Origin: Spirochaetales bacterium
Lineage (GTDB): Bacteria; Spirochaetota; Spirochaetia; DSM-27196; SLST01
Assembly (NCBI GenBank): GCA_007130265.1
Contig: SLST01000564.1
Span: 1 to 9,748 of the forward strand
Direction of reading: 5' to 3'
DNA: 9,748 nt
In this document: positions 1 to 6,106 of the stretch, piece after piece
Layout of the letters: the number at the start of each line of letters is the position of its first letter
How positions within the stretch are numbered: the first letter of the stretch is position 1
Position numbers and translations under genes: made by a program
The notes under the pieces: model-generated
Told to the model about the DNA's origin: nothing
The model's input: the letters and a program-made list of their open reading frames with translations, nothing else
Database searches by the model: none

Positions 1-1442
1 ACGTCATCGTCAACGGCATCGTGCTCGCCGAAGACGGCAAGAAGATGAGCAAGAGTCTGCGCAACTACACACCGCCCATGGACGTGATGAGCCGGTTCGG
101 CTCCGACGCGCTGCGGCTCTCGCTGATGTACTCCACCGTCGTGAAGGGCGAGGACCTCAAGTATTCGGACGACACGGTTCGTGAGGTGCTGAAGAGCATC
201 ATCATCCCGCTCTGGAACGCCTACAGCTTCTTCGTGACCTACGCCAATATCGACGGGGCGCATCCGCAGGCGCCGCCGGCCTCACCGGCGAATCCCCTTG
301 ATCGCTGGCTCCTGAGCGAGGCCGAACGCCTCGTGGAGGACGTGACCGCGCAGTTCGAGGCGTACGACCTGCAGCGAGCGATCGATCCCATCGTCGACTT
401 CATCGACTTGCTCAACAACTGGTACATCAGGCGGAGTCGACGCCGCTTCTGGCGCAGTGAGAACGACACGGACAAGACGGAGGCGTATGCGACGCTGCAC
501 CACGTGCTAGTGAAGCTCGTCACCGTCGCCGCGCCCATCATCCCCTTCGTCACCGAAGAGATCTACGGCAACCTGAAAGCCGACGACGCGCCGCAGAGCG
601 TGCATCTTTGCGACTATCCGGTGACCGACCGCGACAAGCGCGACTACGAGCTGGAGGAGAAGATGGCCGTCACCCGTCAGGCGGTGAGTATGGGTCGGGC
701 CATACGCAGCATGCACAATCTCAAGATCCGTCAGCCGTTGCGCGCGATTCACCTCGTGACGCGGGAGAGCTCGGAGAAGCGCATCCTCCGCGAGATGGAG
801 GACATCATCCGCGAGGAGCTCAACGTGAAGGAAGTGGTCTTCCGCGAGAACGAAGAGGACCTCGTCGAGTACTCCGCGAAGGCCAACTTCCGCAAACTCG
901 GTCGGGAGCTCGGGAAGGACATGCAGGAGGCCGCCGCGAAAATTCAGGGGCTCTCCGGACGCGAGATTCAGGGGCTCATCGAAGGCACGACGCTGAGCAT
1001 GGACATCGCGGGACGAACGCTCGACCTGACGCAGGACGACGTGATCATCCAGCGCACCGAACGCGAGAACCTCCGGGTCCTGAATGAAGGCTCGCTGACG
1101 GTTGCGCTCGACCCCGAGATCACCGACGACCTGCGGCAGGAAGGCGTCGTGCGGGACCTTATCAGGCAGGTACAGAACCTTCGCAAGGAATCCGGGCTCG
1201 ATGTCGCCGACCGGATCCGTCTTGAGCTTTCCGGGCCGCCCGAGCTGCATGAGGCCGTGCAGAACAACGAAGAGTACCTCATGGGCGAGACCCTTGCGGT
1301 CTCGTTAAGTTGGAGCGACGACGGGGCTCAGGCCACCGAGTCGGCGACCACGCGTCACGGGAGTGCAGAGCCGGGGAGCGCAGCCAGGGAGGTCTCGCTC
1401 GGCGGGCTCACCTGCTCGGTCGCGCTGGAGAGGGTGGGGTGA
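1..1442 (+). CDS. ileS: Isoleucyl-tRNA synthetase, eukaryote-like type, C-terminal part (5' end outside window)
   Basis: This cytoplasmic enzyme charges tRNA-Ile with isoleucine. The reading frame is open from the left edge (first whole codon at 3), so the Rossmann and editing domains lie outside. About 479 residues are visible. The class I KMSKS signature is encoded at 42-56. It is followed by the anticodon-binding helical domain (roughly nt 180-700) and a C-terminal extension ending at TGA 1440-1442. The text after KMSKS, with NYTPP, FGSDALRLSL and an IPLWNAYSFF helix, matches the IleS2 class shared with eukaryotic cytosolic enzymes rather than the E. coli IleS1 class. The C-terminal Cys-rich zinc finger of IleS1 is absent; only one Cys occurs near the end. 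IleS2 enzymes are known to tolerate mupirocin, so insensitivity is an inference here. The gene heads or lies within an operon with the lipoprotein gene, which follows after 4 nt, and hisHF. Confidence 0.96.
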   Translation, partial: VIVNGIVLAEDGKKMSKSLRNYTPPMDVMSRFGSDALRLSLMYSTVVKGEDLKYSDDTVREVLKSIIIPLWNAYSFFVTYANIDGAHPQAPPASPANPLDRWLLSEAERLVEDVTAQFEAYDLQRAIDPIVDFIDLLNNWYIRRSRRRFWRSENDTDKTEAYATLHHVLVKLVTVAAPIIPFVTEEIYGNLKADDAPQSVHLCDYPVTDRDKRDYELEEKMAVTRQAVSMGRAIRSMHNLKIRQPLRAIHLVTRESSEKRILREMEDIIREELNVKEVVFRENEEDLVEYSAKANFRKLGRELGKDMQEAAAKIQGLSGREIQGLIEGTTLSMDIAGRTLDLTQDDVIIQRTERENLRVLNEGSLTVALDPEITDDLRQEGVVRDLIRQVQNLRKESGLDVADRIRLELSGPPELHEAVQNNEEYLMGETLAVSLSWSDDGAQATESATTRHGSAEPGSAAREVSLGGLTCSVALERVG

Positions 1443-1446
1443 CCAG

Positions 1447-2421
1447 GTGCGGGCACTCGTAACCGGCGGTCGCAGTCGGCGCGACTGCTCCAGGCGCGTC
1501 CGGCTTCCGGGAGGCCGTCTCGCCGCGTGCGTGCTCGCCCTCAGCGCCGTCACCACGCTCACCGTGTTCACCGGGTGCGCGACCCGGCAGCCGCCGGGGC
1601 CTCCGGTGCCCGAGAGCCTGCTTCTCACCGGCTACTCTGCGTGGTTCGCGGCGGACGTGGACGGCAATCGCGATCTGCTGCGCTCGGTACTCGGGGAGCT
1701 GGAGACGGACCTGGAGTTCGTCGATCGAACGCAGCGAATCGTCGGAGGCGTCAGGCTCGCCGCCGGAGGTCCCGGCACGCCGGCCGACATTGCCGCCGTG
1801 GCAATCGGGCGCTATCCGACCGGGTGGACGAGGTTCGCGCTCGGCGTTGACCGCGCCTTCGCGCGTCACATCGTTCGCGTCGACGACAGGAGGCGAATCT
1901 ACTACCAGGAGCGCGACGGATCGCTTCAGCTCGCGCTTGCCGAACGTGACCTGCTCTACATGAGCTCGGGGCGGATCGCCGAAATGCTTGCCGACCGGCC
2001 GCCCGCCGAGCTCGAGCTCGATCCGGATCTCTACCGCATGCTTCGTTCGGTCGGGCTTCCGGGCGAACCGGCGGCGCTTCTTGTCTTCGAGAATCCGGGG
2101 CAGAGCGTGCTGCAGCCGCTCGGACTCGAAGTTCCCGCCGTTCCCCTCGTGAGAATGGCCCTCTCGCTCGACACGGCCGAGGCAGACCGACTCAGCTTTG
2201 GCGGAACCTTTGTCTTTCGAACCGAGCGCGACGCTGCGCTGTTCAGCCGGATAGGGCGGCTCTTCGTCGTGGTATTCGTCAGATCGCTCGGACTCGAGGG
2301 AGCGGTCGCACAGCAGACCCGGATCGGCGTAGATGGCACGGCGGTGACGTTCACCGGGATCCCCGTCGCCCCGGAGCAGTTGACCTCGTTGGTCCGACGT
2401 CTTCAGCAGGAGGGCCCGTGA
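1447..2421 (+). CDS. Putative lipoprotein of unknown function
   Basis: I do not recognise this family. With the GTG start at 1447 the protein has 324 residues. It begins with an Arg-rich n-region, then a hydrophobic stretch (about residues 25-42) ending in F-T-G-C, with Cys44 as the likely lipidated residue. Phe at -3 makes this a relaxed lipobox of the kind common in spirochaetes. The rest is a globular, mixed alpha/beta-looking chain with no membrane segment I am sure of; a hydrophobic patch near residues 275-285 (LFVVVFV) is more likely a buried strand. The frame is also open upstream to a GTG at 1363 inside ileS, but 1447 sits 4 nt after the ileS stop with a weak G-rich Shine-Dalgarno (1436-1439). 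A GTG at 1531 would leave almost no charged n-region. The stop overlaps the hisH start (GTGA), so the gene is co-transcribed with ileS and hisHF. A role in the cell envelope is inferred only from the signal peptide. Confidence 0.8.
   Translation: MRALVTGGRSRRDCSRRVRLPGGRLAACVLALSAVTTLTVFTGCATRQPPGPPVPESLLLTGYSAWFAADVDGNRDLLRSVLGELETDLEFVDRTQRIVGGVRLAAGGPGTPADIAAVAIGRYPTGWTRFALGVDRAFARHIVRVDDRRRIYYQERDGSLQLALAERDLLYMSSGRIAEMLADRPPAELELDPDLYRMLRSVGLPGEPAALLVFENPGQSVLQPLGLEVPAVPLVRMALSLDTAEADRLSFGGTFVFRTERDAALFSRIGRLFVVVFVRSLGLEGAVAQQTRIGVDGTAVTFTGIPVAPEQLTSLVRRLQQEGP
2408..2413 (+). promoter_or_regulatory. Shine-Dalgarno of hisH
   Basis: A perfect AGGAGG lies 4 nt before the GTG at 2418, inside the end of the upstream lipoprotein gene. 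It supports this rare start codon and the GTGA overlap with the preceding stop. Confidence 0.8.
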
Positions 2422-3023
2422 AGACCGCTGTTGTCGACTACCAGGCCGGCAACCTGCGCAGCGTTGAGACCGCCCTTATGCACATAGGCGCGGACCATGA
2501 GATCACGAGCGACCCGAGGAAGCTGGCAGAGGCGCAACGGATCGTGTTCCCGGGCGTCGGCGACGGCGCGCATGCGATGCGACTTCTCGCCGAACGCGGG
2601 ATAGACTCGGTGATCAGGGAGCGCCACGCAGCCGGGATCCCGATCCTCGGCATCTGCCTTGGCTGCCAGATCGTTCTCGAGACCACCGAAGAAGGCGGCG
2701 CGTCGTGCCTCGGGCTCGTTCGCGGGACCGCGAAGCGTTTCCCTCCCGAGTGCGGCAAGGTGCCGCATATGGGCTGGAACGCCGTTCGCAGCCGGGACAA
2801 CCACTGGCTCTTCTCCGGTCTTCCCGCCGACTCGAGTTTCTACTTCGTCCACTCGTACTATCCCGCGCCGGCCGACGACGGCGATGCGGTTGCGTGGTGC
2901 GAGTACGGCTTCGAATTCGTCGCGGCAATAGAGCACGGTTCGCTGGTGGCCACCCAGTTCCACCCGGAGAAGTCCGGCGAGGCGGGACTCCGGGTCCTGC
3001 GGAACTTCCTGGAGGCGCGCTGA
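2418..3023 (+). CDS. hisH: Imidazole glycerol phosphate synthase, glutamine amidotransferase subunit
   Basis: This is the glutaminase half of IGP synthase. It hydrolyses glutamine and passes ammonia to HisF, in the fifth step of histidine synthesis, which also releases AICAR to purine synthesis. The 201 residues are the normal family length. Visible landmarks are DYQAGNLRSV at 7-16, the oxyanion-strand PGVG at 45-48, the nucleophile elbow GICLG with Cys80, and QFHPEKSG with His182 and Glu184, giving the full class I amidotransferase triad. Cys83 follows the nucleophile where a Met is usual (CLGM), so the site reads C-x-x-C. GTG 2418 is chosen for its strong Shine-Dalgarno and the correct N-terminal strand (MKTAVVDY). 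The gene shares 4 nt with the upstream lipoprotein gene and one base with hisF, so HisH and HisF are translationally coupled. Confidence 0.96.
   Translation: MKTAVVDYQAGNLRSVETALMHIGADHEITSDPRKLAEAQRIVFPGVGDGAHAMRLLAERGIDSVIRERHAAGIPILGICLGCQIVLETTEEGGASCLGLVRGTAKRFPPECGKVPHMGWNAVRSRDNHWLFSGLPADSSFYFVHSYYPAPADDGDAVAWCEYGFEFVAAIEHGSLVATQFHPEKSGEAGLRVLRNFLEAR
3011..3015 (+). promoter_or_regulatory. Shine-Dalgarno of hisF
   Basis: GGAGG lies 7 nt before the ATG at 3023, within the last codons of hisH. It fixes the hisF start at the TGATG overlap. The frame is open much further upstream (to about 2705) but has no other supported start. Confidence 0.75.
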
Positions 3024-3808
3024 TGCTGCAGAAGCGGATCATCGTCTGTCTCGACGTGCGCGACGGGAAGACGACGAAGGGCGTGCGTTTTGAGGGAAAC
3101 GTCGACATAGGCGACCCGGTCGAGATGGCCCGCGCCTACTATGAGCAGGGGGTCGACGAGCTTGTCTTCTACGATATCACCGCGAGCTCCGAGGGTCGCG
3201 GCATCATGATCGACGTGGTTCGCCGGGTGGCCGAACGGATCTTCATCCCCTTCTGCGTGGGCGGGGGGATCGCCACGATCGACGATATGCGCGCCGTACT
3301 GCTCGCCGGCGCGGAGAAGGTGAGCGTCAACAGCCAGGCGGTTCGCAACCCGCGCATCATCGGCGAAGGAGCTCGGCGGTTCGGCAACCAGGCGATCGTG
3401 CTCGGGATGGATGCGCTTGCCGACTCACGGATGCCGAGCGGCTATCGCGTGGTTATCAACGGAGGGCGCGTCCAGACCGATCTTGACGCGCTCGCATGGG
3501 CGCGGGAGGCTGAGCAGCGCGGCGCCGGTGAGATCGTCGTGAACTCGATCGACGCCGACGGCACGCGCGACGGCTACGAGCTCGAGGTGACCCGTATGAT
3601 TGCCACCGGCGTCGGCGTGCCGGTGGTCGCCTCCGGCGGCGCCGGGGTGCCCGAGCATCTCGTCGACGTGTTCGAGCAGGGCGCCGCGGATGCCGCGCTC
3701 GTCGCATCGATGGTGCACTACGGCGATTACACGGTCGCAGCGATCAAAGAGGTTGTCGCCGCAGCCGGGATCCCCGTTCGCCGCGTCGCCACGTTACCGC
3801 CGGTATAG
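3023..3808 (+). CDS. hisF: Imidazole glycerol phosphate synthase, cyclase subunit
   Basis: This is the (beta/alpha)8-barrel partner of HisH. It uses the ammonia channelled from HisH to turn PRFAR into imidazole glycerol phosphate and AICAR. The 261 residues cover the whole barrel. Asp11 (IIVCLDVRDG) and Asp130 (GMDA) fall at exactly the positions of the two catalytic aspartates of the Thermotoga enzyme. The two phosphate-binding regions are present as VGGGI (79-83) and ASGGAG near residue 208, and the RGAGEI...SIDADGT segment is canonical. The start ATG overlaps the hisH stop by one base. No other his gene is in the window, so the rest of the pathway must lie elsewhere. The conserved catalytic residues argue for true histidine synthesis and not for the sugar-amidination paralogues found in some surface-glycan clusters. 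Confidence 0.97.
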   Translation: MLQKRIIVCLDVRDGKTTKGVRFEGNVDIGDPVEMARAYYEQGVDELVFYDITASSEGRGIMIDVVRRVAERIFIPFCVGGGIATIDDMRAVLLAGAEKVSVNSQAVRNPRIIGEGARRFGNQAIVLGMDALADSRMPSGYRVVINGGRVQTDLDALAWAREAEQRGAGEIVVNSIDADGTRDGYELEVTRMIATGVGVPVVASGGAGVPEHLVDVFEQGAADAALVASMVHYGDYTVAAIKEVVAAAGIPVRRVATLPPV

Positions 3809-3862
3809 TCGGTTGACGGCCGACGAAGTATATTACCCACTACTCCCTTGGTGAGGATGAAC
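3809..3862 (+). promoter_or_regulatory. Short intergenic region with possible promoter and RBS for the FmdB-type gene
   Basis: This 54-bp gap is AT-richer than its surroundings. TATATT at 3829-3834 is a good -10 match (5/6), but no -35 box sits at a normal distance: TTGACG at 3813-3818 is only 10 nt away. A GAGG Shine-Dalgarno at 3853-3856 lies 6 nt before the ATG at 3863. A 5-bp hairpin (GTCGG 3808-3812 with CCGAC 3820-3824) is too weak and lacks a T-tract, so it is not called a terminator. The RBS is likely; the promoter is tentative. Confidence 0.35.
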
Positions 3863-4186
3863 ATGCCAACGTACGACTACGAATGCCGAAAATGCGGGCA
3901 CACCTTTGACACCTTCCAGAACATGTCGGACGCTCCGTTGACCAAGTGTCCGGAGTGCGGTCGAAACGGCCTGAAGCGGCTGATCGGCGGTGGATTGGGC
4001 GTGATCTTCAAGGGCAGCGGCTTCTACGTGACCGACAGCCGCAGTAACGGCTCGAAGAAGAGCGCCGCAAAGACCGCCGACACCGCAGCCTCGGGCACCA
4101 CCGACGGCGCTTCGAAGAGCGGCGGAGAGACGAAGAAGGACTCCGCCGGCACCGGTTCGGGTGCTTCGGAGAAGGCCGCTGGATAG
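3863..4186 (+). CDS. FmdB-family small zinc-ribbon protein
   Basis: This is a small protein of 107 residues. The N-terminal half is a classic FmdB/CxxC zinc ribbon: the start MPTYDYEC is typical, Cys8-x2-Cys11 and Cys29-x2-Cys32 (KCPECG) would bind one zinc, and an FKGSGFYVTD segment (about 49-58) follows as in the family. From about residue 59 the chain becomes a low-complexity tail rich in Ser, Lys, Ala, Gly and Thr, presumably disordered and positively charged. FmdB proteins are widespread and their role is poorly defined; regulatory or nucleic-acid-related roles have been proposed. ATG 3863 is chosen over the in-frame starts at 3848 and 3857 because it gives the canonical N-terminus and correct spacing from GAGG 3853-3856. 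The gene lies 54 nt after hisF and 50 nt before the ArsR-type gene. Confidence 0.9.
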   Translation: MPTYDYECRKCGHTFDTFQNMSDAPLTKCPECGRNGLKRLIGGGLGVIFKGSGFYVTDSRSNGSKKSAAKTADTAASGTTDGASKSGGETKKDSAGTGSGASEKAAG

Positions 4187-4236
4187 AGGCCCGGCTATAT
4201 TGCGATTCCGCTATTGATTCAGTACCTTTACCGGTG
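4187..4236 (+). promoter_or_regulatory. Intergenic region upstream of the ArsR-type gene; candidate promoter, no Shine-Dalgarno
   Basis: This 50-bp AT-richer gap has no purine-rich ribosome site before the regulator's start. One possible promoter is TTGCGA (4200-4205), a 17-nt spacer and TACCTT (4223-4228), which would start RNA close to the start codon. Another is TATATT at 4196-4201, which lacks a -35 partner. The stretch 4195-4220 contains an imperfect tandem repeat (gctatattgcgattc, then gctattgattc) that could be an operator for the autoregulation common in this family. All of this is tentative. Confidence 0.3.
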
Positions 4237-4563
4237 ATGGATGCACAGACGGTCGGTGACGAGCAGCGCCTCGACGAATACGCTGGAAAACTGAAGGTAC
4301 TCGGTCATCCGGTGCGGCTCAAGCTGCTGTGCGCGATCGCCCGACAGGACGACCCCTGTGTCTCCCAGCTCTGGGTCTGTCTCAGACAGCCTCAACCGGT
4401 TGTCTCCCAGCACCTCGCCGTTCTCAAGGAGAAGGGTATCGTCCGCAGTGAGGTTCAGGGAAACCGGCGTATCTACTCGATCGTCGATCCATTCGTGCGC
4501 GAACTCGTGCAGGCGATCGACTGTCGCGACGAGTCGCCCTACGGCATCCAGCCGACCAACTGA
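4237..4563 (+). CDS. ArsR-family winged helix-turn-helix transcriptional regulator
   Basis: This predicted dimeric DNA-binding repressor has 108 residues, a normal length for the ArsR/SmtB family. The fold can be followed: helix KLKVLGHPVRLKLLCAI (18-34), helix around SQLWVCLRQ (43-51), recognition helix QPVVSQHLAVLKEKG (53-67), and the wing IVRSEVQGNRRIYSIVD (68-84). This is the VSQHL-LK signature of the family. Cys41 and Cys48 sit on or beside the helix that carries the metal-binding C-V-C in arsenic and cadmium sensors, with further Cys at 32 and 96. A thiol or metal sensor is therefore possible, but the classical CVC motif is not present. ATG 4237 is used; a GTG directly before it (4234) is equally possible. 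There is no Shine-Dalgarno. No metal or arsenic resistance gene is adjacent. Its 3' end overlaps the convergent SLBB gene by 25 bp. Confidence 0.9.
   Translation: MDAQTVGDEQRLDEYAGKLKVLGHPVRLKLLCAIARQDDPCVSQLWVCLRQPQPVVSQHLAVLKEKGIVRSEVQGNRRIYSIVDPFVRELVQAIDCRDESPYGIQPTN
4539..4563. other. Convergent 3' overlap of the ArsR-type and SLBB genes
   Basis: The TGA of the ArsR-type gene (4561-4563, +) lies 25 bp beyond the stop of the SLBB gene (TAG read on minus at 4541-4539). Both frames stay intact across the overlap, so both C-termini (PYGIQPTN and LVGWMP) are encoded by the same DNA. No Rho-independent terminator is visible, so the two transcripts are likely to share complementary 3' ends. 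Confidence 0.85.
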
Positions 4564-6032
4564 GCGAAGTTTATGATCGTCACTGCCACGCCGATGATCC
4601 CGGTCACCCAACCGGTCACGGTGAAGAAGTTCTCGAAAGTGTGCTTCGTCTGTCCCCAGGCGCTTCTGCCGACGTAGACGTTCGTGCCGATGGGCACCGG
4701 TGTATCAACGTCCACCCGCCGCATGGAGCCGTCGGGCTCGGCGAAGAAGAGGCGGTTCGGGCTTCCCTCATCGGGGTCGACGCCGCCTGCGAGCTCGAGA
4801 TAGTCACCCACCGTATAGCCGCTGGTAAAGGGAAAGGCGCCCGGACTCTGCACCGACCCGCCGACCGCGACGACCAGGCGTTTCATCGGGACGACGAGTC
4901 GGTCGCCCGGCTCGAGGTTGATGTCGCGGTCCCATTGCCGGTCCTGCCACAGGAGCGCGAGATCGGGGATCGGTTCGCGGCGGTTGTCCGACCCGCGGAT
5001 GATGAAGGTCCGCTCCGGCTGCGCGAAGTGCGTCGGCCCGCCAAACTGTTCGAGGACGCGCAGAACCGTCATGCCGGGGGTGAAGGGCACCTCGATGAGA
5101 ATGGGCTCGAGCGGCACGGCGCGCGGGGTGCCCTCCTCGGCCGGGCTGCGATGGATCGCTCCCTCGAGGAGCACCATGTCGGTCTTCGTCGTGGAGGCGG
5201 GAATCATGACGATGTCCCCGGTTCGCGCCGGAAGAGTGCGCAGCTCGACATCGGCGAGGTCAATGATCGCGTACCGGTTCAGTTCGTCGAGGCGGTTCAC
5301 CGTCGCGCGCTCCATCTGCGCGGTGGGAAGAAGCCCGCCGGCGAGCGATACGAGGTCGCCGATCGTCTCCTCGCCGATGATCTCGTACGAGCCGGGTTTC
5401 GTGATCGCCCCGCGGATTTCAGCCGCCGCGTCGGCGACCGGGACGAAGATCCGGTCGCCGGGACGGATGAACGGATTCTGTTCGTCGACGCCCCGGGCGA
5501 GGAAGCTGACCAGGTCGTGCCGGGAGACCTCGCCGTCGCGGTAGACCTCTATCCGCCGCCGTGAACCGACCGCCTGCGGACCGCCGGCGACCGCGATGGC
5601 GTCCGAGAGGCGGTTGAGCGAGGTAACCGTGTGAAAGCCCGGTGAGTTGACGCTCCCCCAGATGAACACGTCATAGACCGCCGGCGCGCTCAGCGTGAGG
5701 CTCACGAACGGCACCAGCAACCGCTCACGCAGTCGCGTTGAGACCTGGTTCTGCAGCTCCGTGTAGGTGAGCGTGCTCGCGTCGATCGCCCCGATATATG
5801 GAACCACGAGCCGGTAGTCTCCCTGGAGAATGAGCGGGAGCGACTCGGTTCGCTGCGCCGCGGCGTTGGGGGTGACGCCGTAGTTGATCGTCAGCGTATA
5901 GACGTCACCGGGAGTGGGCCGGTAGAGCTCCTCGTGGATGATCTTCCTCGCGACCGTGTCCTGTGCGACGGCGGTAGCGGCGAGGGCGAAGAGCACGAGC
6001 ACGGCGAGCAACCTGGTCTGCAGTAGGGCCAT
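4539..6032 (-). CDS. SLBB-domain polysaccharide export-like periplasmic/outer-membrane protein
   Basis: This exported protein of 497 residues resembles Wza-type polysaccharide exporters. A signal peptide (1-23) ends at AVA before QD. It has no lipobox, unlike Wza. Residues about 38-118 look like the poly-export domain (PGDVYTLTINY, GDYRLVVPYIG, LRERLLVPFVSLTL). SLBB-type repeats follow at about 120-200 (WGSVNSPGFHTV, IRPGDRIFVP), 205-280 (GAITKPGSYEI, AGGLLP), 285-380 (less clear) and 387-440 (GGSVQSPGAFPF, YLELAGG). A hydrophobic helix at about 471-493 lies near the C-terminus; in Wza the C-terminal helix crosses the outer membrane as an oligomeric barrel, so the same role is possible here. 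No glycosyltransferase, Wzx/Wzy or tyrosine kinase gene is nearby, so the exported polymer cannot be named. It is divergent from aroB and convergent with the ArsR-type gene (25-bp 3' overlap). The start codon is 5 nt from a strong promoter, implying leaderless mRNA. Confidence 0.9.
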   Translation of the reverse strand: MALLQTRLLAVLVLFALAATAVAQDTVARKIIHEELYRPTPGDVYTLTINYGVTPNAAAQRTESLPLILQGDYRLVVPYIGAIDASTLTYTELQNQVSTRLRERLLVPFVSLTLSAPAVYDVFIWGSVNSPGFHTVTSLNRLSDAIAVAGGPQAVGSRRRIEVYRDGEVSRHDLVSFLARGVDEQNPFIRPGDRIFVPVADAAAEIRGAITKPGSYEIIGEETIGDLVSLAGGLLPTAQMERATVNRLDELNRYAIIDLADVELRTLPARTGDIVMIPASTTKTDMVLLEGAIHRSPAEEGTPRAVPLEPILIEVPFTPGMTVLRVLEQFGGPTHFAQPERTFIIRGSDNRREPIPDLALLWQDRQWDRDINLEPGDRLVVPMKRLVVAVGGSVQSPGAFPFTSGYTVGDYLELAGGVDPDEGSPNRLFFAEPDGSMRRVDVDTPVPIGTNVYVGRSAWGQTKHTFENFFTVTGWVTGIIGVAVTIINFAQLVGWMP

Positions 6033-6037
6033 GTCGC

Positions 6038-6066
6038 ATACTACGGCGCTGCAGCCCGCCCGTCAA
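6038..6066 (-). promoter_or_regulatory. Sigma70-type promoter of the SLBB gene, leaderless
   Basis: Read on the minus strand, TTGACG (6066-6061, 5/6 match to the -35 consensus) is followed after exactly 17 nt by TAGTAT (6043-6038, 4/6 match to the -10). Only 5 nt separate the -10 from the ATG at 6032. Transcription would begin at or within a base or so of the start codon, which leaves no room for a Shine-Dalgarno. The signal-peptide N-terminus MALLQTRLLAV makes this start codon secure. Confidence 0.65.
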
Positions 6067-6091
6067 TTGTCTATCCAAGCGATGCCGCGAT

Positions 6092-6100
6092 TGGTATAGT
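6092..6100 (+). promoter_or_regulatory. Extended -10 promoter of aroB, leaderless
   Basis: TGGTATAGT matches the extended -10 form (TGn followed by TATAGT at 6095-6100, 5/6). No good -35 lies 16-19 nt upstream; TTGTCT at 6067-6072 is 22 nt away. The last base of the -10 is 6 nt from the aroB ATG, so the expected start of transcription (about 6107) coincides with the A of ATG. No ribosome-binding sequence precedes this ATG. Confidence 0.55.
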
Positions 6101-6106
6101 CGACCA

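Noticed and set aside
507..1250. Long antisense reading frame (247 codons, -) inside ileS
   Set aside because: It lies entirely opposite a strongly conserved gene, has no ribosome site or recognisable domain, and is the kind of antisense frame expected in GC-rich coding DNA.
1489..1506. Twin-arginine (Tat) export signal in the putative lipoprotein (S-R-R-V-R-L)
   Set aside because: The position after RRx is Arg rather than Phe or Leu, and the n-region is simply Arg-rich. Sec export with a lipobox fits better.
2418..3808. HisH/HisF as the sugar-amidination pair of surface-glycan synthesis (WbpG-type) because an SLBB export gene is nearby
   Set aside because: HisF keeps Asp11 and Asp130 at the canonical positions and HisH keeps its full triad. 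No amidinosugar or glycosyltransferase gene is present, and the SLBB gene is in a separate transcription unit.
3808..3824. Possible terminator hairpin after hisF
   Set aside because: The stem is only 5 bp with a 7-nt loop, and it is followed by GAAGTATATT rather than a T-tract.
4600..4615. Hairpin or direct repeat (CCGGTCAC twice) near the end of the ArsR-type and SLBB genes
   Set aside because: It is explained by the repeated Val-Thr-Gly codons of the SLBB C-terminus, with no T-tract on either strand.
4641..5564. 307-codon reading frame (+) opposite the SLBB gene
   Set aside because: It is a GC-driven shadow frame. The minus strand has a signal peptide, SLBB repeats and a promoter; this frame has only charged low-complexity text.
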